From: Sulfurimonas sp.
Lineage (GTDB): Bacteria; Campylobacterota; Campylobacteria; Campylobacterales; Sulfurimonadaceae
Direction of reading: 5' to 3'
DNA length: 5,221 nucleotides
NCBI GenBank assembly: GCA_026988735.1
Contig: JALSKR010000006.1
Span: 1-5,221 of the forward strand
Shown: positions 1 through 5,221 of the stretch, piece after piece
How positions within the stretch are numbered: the first letter of the stretch is position 1
Layout: each line of letters begins with the position of its first letter
The notes under the pieces: generated by a model
Told to the model about the DNA's origin: nothing
Seen by the model: only the letters and a program-made list of their open reading frames with translations
The model's database searches: none
Program-made: the position numbers and the translations under genes

Positions 1-40
1 TTTTTGGAGCATCTTTTTTTGATAAACTTTTGTATGCCAT
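1..40 (-). CDS. Start of an unidentified gene, cut by the window edge
   Basis: An ATG at 40-38 opens a frame that stays open to the window edge and reads MAYKSLSKKDAPK. An AGGGAG ribosome binding site lies 11 bases upstream, a slightly long spacing, and a TATACT hexamer about 40 bases upstream could be its -10 element. The fragment is lysine-rich and looks soluble, with no signal peptide in the visible part. Thirteen residues are too few to assign a family, so no function is proposed. It points the same way as the flavoprotein gene upstream but is separated from it by 142 bases containing a weak terminator, so it probably has its own promoter. It could also be a chance short frame; the start signals are the only support. 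Confidence 0.5.
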   Translation of the reverse strand, partial: MAYKSLSKKDAPK

Positions 41-51
41 GTGTAGTTATT

Positions 52-57
52 CTCCCT
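52..57 (-). promoter_or_regulatory. Ribosome binding site of the leftmost gene
   Basis: The minus strand reads AGGGAG here, complementary to the 3' end of 16S rRNA, 11 bases before the ATG at 40. It lies within one arm of an 11-bp inverted repeat (47-57 with 132-142), so it could be masked in a long transcript. Confidence 0.45.
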
Positions 58-81
58 ATTTTTAATTTAACTGATAAATTA

Positions 82-87
82 AGTATA
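82..87 (-). promoter_or_regulatory. Candidate -10 element for the leftmost gene
   Basis: The minus strand reads TATACT, five of six matches to TATAAT, preceded by an A/T-rich stretch. Transcription would start near 75, giving a leader of about 35 bases before the ATG at 40. No convincing -35 is visible; sigma-70 promoters in Campylobacterota often lack one. The surrounding DNA is very AT-rich, so a chance match is quite possible. Confidence 0.3.
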
Positions 88-111
88 CTTTTTAATTTCT
101 TATTAAGACAT

Positions 112-132
112 AAAAAATCTTCGTATAGAAGA
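112..132 (-). terminator. Weak Rho-independent terminator after the flavoprotein gene
   Basis: On the minus strand TCTTC, a five-base loop TATAC, and GAAGA form a 5-bp stem followed directly by six T residues, about 50 bases after the flavoprotein stop codon. Position and T-run fit intrinsic termination. The stem is short with only two G-C pairs, so it is probably leaky. Confidence 0.4.
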
Positions 133-156
133 GGGAGAATAATTGCTAGAAGAATA

Positions 157-173
157 GTTACATTTTGTTACAT
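157..173. repeat. Tandem GTTACAT direct repeat, 10-bp period
   Basis: GTTACAT occurs twice, at 157-163 and 167-173, separated by TTT, so the copies recur once per DNA helical turn. This geometry is typical of sites for tandem-binding response regulators. The pair lies about 70 bp upstream of the candidate -10 of the leftmost gene and just after the flavoprotein stop codon. A regulatory role is an inference. Confidence 0.35.
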
Positions 174-182
174 AACCTATTG

Positions 183-1364
183 TCACATCCCCGGAATTCG
201 TGGAATCTTTCCAAGTTTTGAGTTTCGGCAGTAAAATCCCCACCCTTTTTTGAGCCAGTGTCCAATAACAGGCATTGGCAGCATAAATGCACGTTTTTCA
301 TCTCTGTAGACAAAGGCAGCACCGTCACCAGTATCCATCACACATAAAATATTTAAGTGTTCATGATAGCCTTTAAAGTCACTCCCTCCATTGTCTCGTT
401 GTTCTATATTGTGAGCGGTATTTTTTGCCATGACTTCTGCAACATGCCCCTGTTTTGCTCTCCAGTCATAGCCCTCAAGCGCTGCTACATCACCGATAGC
501 GTAGATATTACTCATAGAACCGTCTTCATTGAGTACACAAGAATAATCATCGGTTTTGACAAAACCGGCATCATTTGTAGGCAGGTCTGAATTTTTTATC
601 ACTTCATGCCCGTCACCTGCGGGAATAAACATCGTAAAATCAGAATCAAGTTTGGAATCATCTTCAAAAACAATGCCATCTTTTTCAAACATCTTTATTT
701 TTTTGCCGAAGTGTTTTTTTATGCCAAGTTTTTTAAACATTACATCCATCATCTTCAGTGCCTGTGGTCCCATACGTTTACCGGGTTCAGCCATTGGTGC
801 AAAAAATGTCAGTTCAAAATTATCTCTGATGCCTTTTTTCTTAAGCATGGTATGGACATTAAAAAGCAGCTCAAATCCCGGTCCTCCACGAACGGCAGAG
901 GTGTCTTTGGGGTTTCCTCCAAAGCCCATGCAGATTTTACCGCTTCCCTTTGCAACCAGTGCATCAAGCGTATCTCTGATTTTGAGAGATTGCTCCGGAG
1001 CACCACAGATAGAGAGTGTATTTTCTATGCCGGGAGCTTTCATTTTTGCAGCACCCATAGCCAGTATGAGATAGTCATAGTCATTGATGATTGTACCATT
1101 TGCAAGTGTAACACTGTTATTCGTTTTTGAAATTTCCGATACTTCTTCTATAATGAGATTAAATCCATGTGCAGCCTGTAATTCCTTCAGGTCTACACAA
1201 ACATCTTTAAAATCGCTTTCATGAGTTGGAATCCAGATTGAAGTAGGGTAGATGTAAAAATATTCTCTGTTGCTTACTAATGTCACATCATAATTCATTT
1301 TTCTTAAATAAGATGCAGCATCAACTCCGGCAAATCCACCGCCTAAAACAAGTACTTTTTTCAT
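183..1364 (-). CDS. SQR-family FAD-dependent oxidoreductase
   Basis: This 393-residue flavoprotein belongs to the sulfide:quinone oxidoreductase / flavocytochrome c sulfide dehydrogenase group. It has an N-terminal FAD dinucleotide fold (GGGFAG at 8-13), a second FAD contact YAIGDVAAL at 288-296, and a family-like core including FTMFIPAGDG. The C-terminal tail is basic and aromatic (HWLKKGWGFYCR), like the SQR segment that sits on the membrane, so peripheral attachment and quinone reduction are plausible. There is no second GxGxxG motif for NADH binding, which argues against a type II NADH dehydrogenase. By my unaided alignment to classical SQR, Cys120 and Cys341 match two of the three family cysteines. 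The third position is Arg159 within VRGGPGFEL, so sulfide oxidation is uncertain. An upstream TTG in frame (1370) abuts the ribosome binding site, so the ATG at 1364 with 6-base spacing is preferred. The gene appears to be monocistronic. Confidence 0.85.
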   Translation of the reverse strand: MKKVLVLGGGFAGVDAASYLRKMNYDVTLVSNREYFYIYPTSIWIPTHESDFKDVCVDLKELQAAHGFNLIIEEVSEISKTNNSVTLANGTIINDYDYLILAMGAAKMKAPGIENTLSICGAPEQSLKIRDTLDALVAKGSGKICMGFGGNPKDTSAVRGGPGFELLFNVHTMLKKKGIRDNFELTFFAPMAEPGKRMGPQALKMMDVMFKKLGIKKHFGKKIKMFEKDGIVFEDDSKLDSDFTMFIPAGDGHEVIKNSDLPTNDAGFVKTDDYSCVLNEDGSMSNIYAIGDVAALEGYDWRAKQGHVAEVMAKNTAHNIEQRDNGGSDFKGYHEHLNILCVMDTGDGAAFVYRDEKRAFMLPMPVIGHWLKKGWGFYCRNSKLGKIPRIPGM

Positions 1365-1370
1365 TTTCAA

Positions 1371-1376
1371 CCTCTT
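1371..1376 (-). promoter_or_regulatory. Ribosome binding site that fixes the flavoprotein start
   Basis: The minus strand reads AAGAGG, ending six bases before the ATG at 1364. The alternative in-frame TTG at 1370 would have no spacing from this site. This supports the ATG start and a product two residues shorter than the longest frame. Confidence 0.7.
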
Positions 1377-1396
1377 ATTTCCTCAAATTATCTAAA

Positions 1397-1402
1397 ATAT
1401 TA
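1397..1402 (-). promoter_or_regulatory. Candidate -10 element for the flavoprotein gene
   Basis: The minus strand reads TAATAT, which would give a start near 1390 and a leader of about 26 bases. A competing hexamer, GATAAT, lies at 1387-1392 but would give a leader of only about 15 bases. No clear -35 is present. The 1365-1446 gap is over three quarters A+T and shows no strong terminator for the preceding permease gene, so read-through from it cannot be excluded. Confidence 0.3.
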
Positions 1403-1446
1403 GCCTAATTGATGTTAAAAATATATTAAACTGGCTATTTTTATCG

Positions 1447-2325
1447 TCAGATTGATTTTTTGTTTATAAAGTATACTGCAAGCATACTGATAAGTCCGCC
1501 AACAACTATATGTATCTGCAGAGGCTCATCTAAAATGAACCATGCGCTCAAAAGTGCAAAAAATGGTACTAAAAACATAAAAGAACTTGTTTTTTGACTC
1601 CCAAGTTTTCCGCTGGCTATAAAGAAAATTGTTGTGGCAACTGTTTGCCCGAGTACTGCAAGATAAATGAGTGCAATCCAAAACCTGAGATCTTGTTCAA
1701 ACACAGCACCAAGATTTGAATTATAGGCATAAATAAAACTAAAAAAAGTAGCGATTACGGAAATAAAAAAACTGTAATGCACCGGGTGAATATGCTTTTG
1801 TGAATGTTGCGAGAGAAGTGTGACACCTGCCCATATAAGCGCACAGAGTAAAAAGTAGATGTTTGAACTGTGAATAAAGAGGGAAAAATTATTGAGCTGG
1901 AGTAAAATATATCCGCCGACAAGCCCGAGTAAAAGTCCGAAATACTGCCGTGTTGAGAGTCTGCTTTTAAAAAGCACTGCAACAAGCAAAAAAGTCATAA
2001 TAGGGCTGAATGTTGTAATAATGACACTGCCGGCGCCTGCAAGACCGTATTTTATGCCTAAAAAAGAAAAAACCATAAAGGCTATATTTAAAAAGGAACT
2101 GCCGAGTATATATTTGAATGAACCCCGTGTCAGTGTCAGTGGTGTTTTAAAAAAGTAAAGAATCGGCAAAAAGGTGAGGCTCATCAGAAAAAACCGCCAA
2201 AAAATAACGACATCCATCGGCATTGCCGCGGTGAGAATTTTTAAAGCAGTCCATCCTCCACCCCACAGCAGCATTGCAAGAATGAGAAGATATGTATAGT
2301 GTTTATCGTCGTTTTTCAAATTCAT
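1447..2325 (-). CDS. EamA/DMT-family permease
   Basis: This 292-residue inner-membrane protein of the drug/metabolite transporter superfamily has about ten predicted membrane helices in two homologous EamA halves. The first half opens with the typical WGGGWTALKI and runs through FSPIMTFLLVAVLFKSRLS. The second half ends with GKLGSQKTSSFMFLVP followed by FILDEPL, a hallmark of the family's penultimate helices. Length is normal and both halves are intact. Characterised members export amino acids and other metabolites; the substrate here cannot be read from sequence. The start codon lies inside the last codons of the symporter gene (23-bp overlap) and has no strong ribosome binding site, which suggests translational coupling. 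TTG two codons later is an alternative start. No terminator is obvious downstream. Confidence 0.9.
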   Translation of the reverse strand: MNLKNDDKHYTYLLILAMLLWGGGWTALKILTAAMPMDVVIFWRFFLMSLTFLPILYFFKTPLTLTRGSFKYILGSSFLNIAFMVFSFLGIKYGLAGAGSVIITTFSPIMTFLLVAVLFKSRLSTRQYFGLLLGLVGGYILLQLNNFSLFIHSSNIYFLLCALIWAGVTLLSQHSQKHIHPVHYSFFISVIATFFSFIYAYNSNLGAVFEQDLRFWIALIYLAVLGQTVATTIFFIASGKLGSQKTSSFMFLVPFFALLSAWFILDEPLQIHIVVGGLISMLAVYFINKKSI

Positions 2326-3514
2326 CTACTATTTTTGTAACAATTAAATCAGAGGTCACATTGAGTGAAGTCCGACACATATCAAGAATCCTGTCCACAG
2401 CGACAATGAGAGCCATATATTCAACAGGAAGTCCAAGCTGATTGAGTATAATTACCATCATTACAAGTGAAGCACTCGGCAGTGCCGCAACACCGACACT
2501 CAGTGCAACAACGGTAATACCCAAAAGGATTTTGTCACCCAAGCTCAAAGCAACTCCGGCCAAATTCGCGATGTATAAAACGGCAACACTCAAATATGCT
2601 GCCGTACCGTCCATAGAAACAGTAGCACCCAAAGGCAGTACAAAAGAGGCTGTTTTTTTGTCAATACCTCCCATCTCTTCTGTAACACGCATACTTACAG
2701 GGAGCGTGGCTGCAGATGAAGCTGTAGAAAATGCCATAATAGGAGCTTCTCTAACATCTGAGAGGTAACTGTAGGGGTTTACTTTTGTAAAAAAGCGCAA
2801 TACCGCAGGGAGTGTGATAAGCCCGTGAAAAACAATGACGCCGACAACGAGAAAAACATATTTGTAAAGCCCAAAAACGACATCTATGCCTTGTTCTGCT
2901 ATAACATAGGAGATAAGTGAAAAAACACCGATAGGAGTAAGGAGTATAACCCATTCAGCCATTTTAAGCATCGCTTCACTCACTGCTGTAAAGAAAGTGT
3001 TGAGTGTCTCCTTTTGTTTGGGTGCCAGATAGAGTGACGCCACGCCAAAAAGAATGGCAAATATAATAATCTGCATCATTTTTCCCTCAGAGAGAGCATG
3101 AAAAATATTGGTAGGGATGAAGCTTAAAATCATATTTTCAAAAGAAAAAGGGGCAAGTGTTGTCGCTTTTGCATAAGCAAGCCCACTGCTGCTGACATGC
3201 TCGCCAATGTGAAAAATATTCATGGCAACGATGGCGGCAACAACGGCAAAAGCAGTTGTTAGAACATACAAGCCGATGGTTTTAAGCCCCATGCGTTTTA
3301 AGTGCTCAATAGAACCAAGTCCAAGAATTGCAACAAAAATACTGGCAAAAACAAGAGGAACAACAAGCATTTTTAAAAAATAGACAAAGGCAGTTCCTAT
3401 CATCTTTTGTTTGAGTGCCAGTTCGGGAAAAAAGATGCCAAACAAAACACCCAAAACAATGCCGAAGATGACAAGAGTATTTGTTGTTGCATATTTTTTT
3501 ATTTTTTTTATCAT
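2303..3514 (-). CDS. Dicarboxylate/amino acid:cation symporter (DAACS family)
   Basis: This 403-residue inner-membrane protein of the sodium/proton:dicarboxylate (SDF, GltPh/GltP/DctA) family would import an acidic amino acid or C4-dicarboxylate with Na+ or H+. Family landmarks appear in order: the serine-rich hairpin 1 tip STASSAATLP (263-272), the MDGT cation-site motif of helix 7 (301-304), the hairpin 2 tip VAALPSAS (342-349), and helix 8 DRILDMCRTSLN (374-385). In helix 8, Asp378, Arg381, Thr382 and Asn385 match the GltPh substrate ligands. The arginine favours an anionic side-chain substrate over a neutral one. Length is normal and nothing is broken. An AGAGGAAA ribosome binding site precedes the ATG at 3514 with good spacing. 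The end overlaps the DMT permease gene, so the two are probably cotranscribed. Glutamate, aspartate, fumarate and succinate cannot be distinguished. Confidence 0.93.
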   Translation of the reverse strand: MIKKIKKYATTNTLVIFGIVLGVLFGIFFPELALKQKMIGTAFVYFLKMLVVPLVFASIFVAILGLGSIEHLKRMGLKTIGLYVLTTAFAVVAAIVAMNIFHIGEHVSSSGLAYAKATTLAPFSFENMILSFIPTNIFHALSEGKMMQIIIFAILFGVASLYLAPKQKETLNTFFTAVSEAMLKMAEWVILLTPIGVFSLISYVIAEQGIDVVFGLYKYVFLVVGVIVFHGLITLPAVLRFFTKVNPYSYLSDVREAPIMAFSTASSAATLPVSMRVTEEMGGIDKKTASFVLPLGATVSMDGTAAYLSVAVLYIANLAGVALSLGDKILLGITVVALSVGVAALPSASLVMMVIILNQLGLPVEYMALIVAVDRILDMCRTSLNVTSDLIVTKIVDEFEKRR

Positions 3515-3520
3515 TCTACA

Positions 3521-3528
3521 TTTCCTCT
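3521..3528 (-). promoter_or_regulatory. Ribosome binding site of the symporter gene
   Basis: The minus strand reads AGAGGAAA, ending six bases before the ATG at 3514. An ATG overlapping its end is followed immediately by a TAG stop, so it cannot serve as a start. No confident promoter hexamers are visible between this site and the repeat cluster upstream. Confidence 0.65.
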
Positions 3529-3553
3529 GTTTTTTTGTAAATATTCTTGAGTT

Positions 3554-3763
3554 CCCAGAATCGCTACTTTCTATGCTAAAGCATGACTTGTGAGAAAAAC
3601 TAAATTTTTTTCTGTAGTGTCGACTGTTGCTGCTGTCCTGCCACTCTCAGCCCGCACTGAAGTACGGGTTCCGAACAAAAGCATCGTCTATTTCCCCGGA
3701 ATCGGTACTTTAGTGCCGACTGTTACTTCCTTCTGATACTTTCCACTTGCACTAAAGCAGATT
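3554..3763. repeat. Cluster of degenerate palindromic repeat units in alternating orientation
   Basis: This accounts for most of the gap between asnB and the symporter gene. A complete unit on the plus strand (3695-3730) starts CCCGGAATCGG, holds the hairpin TCGGTACTTTAGTGCCGA (3702-3719), and ends GACTGTTACTTCC. A second unit on the minus strand (3673-3651) carries CGGAA followed by the hairpin CCCGTACTTCAGTGCGGG. A 5' half-unit on the plus strand lies at 3554-3570 (CCCAGAATCGCTACTTT), and a 3' half at 3615-3633 (TAGTGTCGACTGTTGCTGC). A fifth, weaker copy on the minus strand (3763-3743) overlaps the asnB stop codon. The layout resembles REP/BIME mosaics. No gene is visible in the gap. Confidence 0.6.
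3593..3613. repeat. A/T hairpin, possible weak terminator
   Basis: AGAAAAA (3593-3599) and TTTTTCT (3607-3613) are perfect inverted copies around the loop CTAAATT. The stem is almost wholly A-T. A second small hairpin, ATGCTAAAGCAT, lies beside it at 3573-3584. They could help end asnB transcription on the minus strand, but the stem is weak and no separate T-run follows. Confidence 0.25.
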
Positions 3764-5221
3764 CTTCTTTATCCAGTACGATAGTACATAAAGTCCCCAT
3801 ACATGCTGCTTAAAACTTCCCTTTGATGCTGTGTTTATATACTCATCAAGCTTCTTTTTGTGAAACATTCCGGTTTGTGCATTGACCTCTTGAATCAAAT
3901 TTATCTTTTTGGAACTGATGAGATACTCCATATAAGGATTGGAAAAACCTTTTTTCTTCCGTGTGAGTATTTCACCAGGGAGTTTGTTGGTCATTATCTG
4001 CTTTAAGAGTGCTTTTGTGATGCCGTCTTCGTAACGCAGTTTTGGGTCTATACTAAAAATGAGAGATGCCAGTTTATGGTCCAAAAACGGGGTGCGTGAC
4101 TCTATAGAGTGTGCCATGCTTACACGGTCAAGTTTTGTCAAAAAATGCTCCGCCTGAAAAAGATTTAAATCAATATAACTGTACCAAATGCTTTCGTCAC
4201 TGTGTGCAGAAGCTTCAAAGCGATCTCTGTAATATTGTAAATATTTGAGGCTCTCATTATCTTTGACATTACGTCTGAGAAGTTGATTTTTCTGCAAATC
4301 TGTAAACTTTTCACCGCTTGTACGAAAGAGCAGTGTGTCATCAAAAATCCGCTTATACCACTCCCACTCCCTGTTCATTGAAAAATTTGCCCGAAAGTAT
4401 TTTTTGAGCCAGTTTTTATGTGCTAAACCTACAACTTTTTCAATGTCAAGATATTCAAAATACTGTCGATAGCCCAAAAAAAGCTCATCCGCACCCTCTC
4501 CGCTGAGTACGACTTTGTAGCCGTCTTGTTGTATGCGTTGAAATAAAAGATACAAAGGTACAGCAGCAGGATCATTGAGCGGTTCATCAAGTGTGTCTAA
4601 CACTCTGTCGCTGGCAGTAATGAAATCATTTTCATCTATTTCTATCTGGGTATTGTCTAAACCTAAAAACTCAGCACTTGCTTTGGCATTGTTTCTCTCA
4701 TCATATTTGGCAAACTCTTTATAACCAAGTGTGTATGTTTGTAAGTGTGTGTTGTTTTGTTTGGCAAAATAGTTGAGTGTTGCAGAGTCTATACCACCTG
4801 AAAGTAGTGATGCCATAGGGACATCACAATCTAATCGCAACGCAATGGAGTGCTGCAGTTCCTCTTCTAACACACGCACAGCTTCATGTTTGTTTGTTAT
4901 AATGTTTGGAGTAACATCCAGCAAATCAAAATAGCGCTTACATGTAACGCGCCCCTCTTTACATGTAAGGTATTCGCCTGCTACAAGTTTTTTGATACCC
5001 TCGTAAAAAGTATGTGGCGGAGTCGGCGCCAAAAAAGAGAGGTAAGAGAGCAGAGCATCATTGTTGAGTTTACATGTAGACAAAAAAGGTTTGAGTGCTT
5101 TGATTTCTGAGGCAAAAATAAAACTTTTCCCTTGCATATAAAAAAGCGGTTTTTTGCCAAGTCTGTCACGAAAAAGATAGAGCGTATCGCCATCAAGCAG
5201 GGCTATGGCAAACATACCGCG
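3752..5221 (-). CDS. asnB: Glutamine-hydrolysing asparagine synthase, 5' end outside the window
   Basis: The enzyme converts aspartate, glutamine and ATP to asparagine, or amidates a related acid, in the cytoplasm. The frame runs off the right edge in the middle of the conserved RGMFAIALLD segment, so the Met codon at 5215 is internal and about 110 residues, including the catalytic N-terminal cysteine, lie outside. Counting from that Met, the rest of the glutaminase domain shows RDRLGKKPLFY (16-26) and SEIKALKP (36-43). The synthetase domain shows the ATP-pyrophosphatase loop SGGIDS (139-144), SGEGADELF (238-246), and KLDRVSMAHS-IESRTPFLDH (361-380). All visible motifs are intact. Paralogs of this type also occur in polysaccharide gene clusters, where the acceptor may not be aspartate; that neighbourhood would lie off the right edge. 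Three TTACATGTA palindromes sit in the coding sequence. The stop codon lies in a repeat unit. Confidence 0.93.
   Translation of the reverse strand, partial: RGMFAIALLDGDTLYLFRDRLGKKPLFYMQGKSFIFASEIKALKPFLSTCKLNNDALLSYLSFLAPTPPHTFYEGIKKLVAGEYLTCKEGRVTCKRYFDLLDVTPNIITNKHEAVRVLEEELQHSIALRLDCDVPMASLLSGGIDSATLNYFAKQNNTHLQTYTLGYKEFAKYDERNNAKASAEFLGLDNTQIEIDENDFITASDRVLDTLDEPLNDPAAVPLYLLFQRIQQDGYKVVLSGEGADELFLGYRQYFEYLDIEKVVGLAHKNWLKKYFRANFSMNREWEWYKRIFDDTLLFRTSGEKFTDLQKNQLLRRNVKDNESLKYLQYYRDRFEASAHSDESIWYSYIDLNLFQAEHFLTKLDRVSMAHSIESRTPFLDHKLASLIFSIDPKLRYEDGITKALLKQIMTNKLPGEILTRKKKGFSNPYMEYLISSKKINLIQEVNAQTGMFHKKKLDEYINTASKGSFKQHVWGLYVLSYWIKKNLL
4938..5079. repeat. Three TTACATGTA palindromes inside asnB
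   Basis: TTACATGTAA occurs at 4938-4947 and 4959-4968, exactly 21 bp apart. A third copy, TTACATGTAG, lies at 5070-5079. ACATGT is found nowhere else in the window. All three are in the same codon phase and encode Thr-Cys-Lys (47-49, 84-86 and 91-93, counted from the Met at 5215). Confidence 0.6.

Larger units (their letters stand above)
47..142 (-). repeat. 11-bp perfect inverted repeat bracketing the leader region
   Basis: AGGGAGAATAA at 132-142 on the plus strand is the exact reverse complement of TTATTCTCCCT at 47-57. In a minus-strand RNA the distal arm (142 to 132) would come first and could pair with the proximal arm (57 to 47), which contains the ribosome binding site. The loop would be 74 bases and contains the candidate promoter. 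Confidence 0.5.

Noticed and set aside
4..234. Plus-strand open frame across the left edge
   Set aside because: It starts at a TTG, has no ribosome binding site in view, spans AT-rich intergenic DNA and runs into the antisense of the flavoprotein gene. The minus-strand start at 40 is better supported.
556..1130. Two long plus-strand open frames opposite the flavoprotein gene
   Set aside because: They are antisense shadows of a well-recognised gene, overlap each other in different frames, and show no domain.
183..1364. Type II NADH dehydrogenase
   Set aside because: The N-terminal GGGFAG is shared with that family, but there is no second glycine-rich NADH motif. The core and C-terminal tail align better with SQR.
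3411..3593. Small plus-strand frame overlapping the symporter start
   Set aside because: Half of it is antisense to the symporter and the rest runs through the leader and repeat region. It has no supporting start signals.
3702..3719. Rho-independent terminator for asnB
   Set aside because: The hairpin is stable enough and lies 33 bases after the stop codon, but the minus strand continues TTCCGGGG with no T-run, so intrinsic termination there is unsupported.
3651..3730. tRNA or structured small RNA gene
   Set aside because: There is no cloverleaf, no T-loop motif, and no promoter or T-run framing the hairpins as a single RNA. Two short independent stems explain the structure better.
3554..3763. 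CRISPR array or integron attC site
   Set aside because: The units are degenerate, unevenly spaced and inverted relative to each other, so this is not an array of identical direct repeats with spacers. I see no paired attC core sites and no integrase.

Overview
The window is AT-rich, with four long genes and one gene fragment, all on the minus strand. Short leaders with AGAGG-type ribosome binding sites, lysine- and isoleucine-rich proteins and a sulfide:quinone oxidoreductase (SQR)-type flavoprotein suggest a sulfur-metabolising Campylobacterota (Sulfurimonas/Sulfurovum-like). This assignment is an inference from composition and gene style, not from a marker gene.

Layout in the direction of transcription, from high to low coordinates. 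A glutamine-hydrolysing asparagine synthase (asnB family) enters from the right edge; its first ~110 residues lie outside the window. It ends at 3752. A 237-bp gap (3515-3751) follows, filled with degenerate palindromic repeat units in alternating orientation. Next comes a transporter pair: a dicarboxylate/amino acid:cation symporter (2303-3514) whose end overlaps by 23 bp the start of an EamA/DMT-family permease (1447-2325). After an 82-bp gap comes an SQR-family FAD oxidoreductase (183-1364) that lacks one of the three family cysteines. In the last 182 bases are a weak terminator, several short repeats, a candidate promoter and the first 13 codons of another minus-strand gene (1-40).

The symporter and DMT permease are probably one translationally coupled unit, plausibly handling organic-acid or amino-acid uptake and export. 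The asparagine synthase and the flavoprotein look like separate transcription units. I see no defence system, mobile-element gene, CRISPR array, tRNA or rRNA. The most notable non-genic signals are the covarying palindromes between asnB and the symporter, three frame-locked TTACATGTA palindromes inside asnB, and an 11-bp inverted repeat that could mask the ribosome binding site of the leftmost gene.
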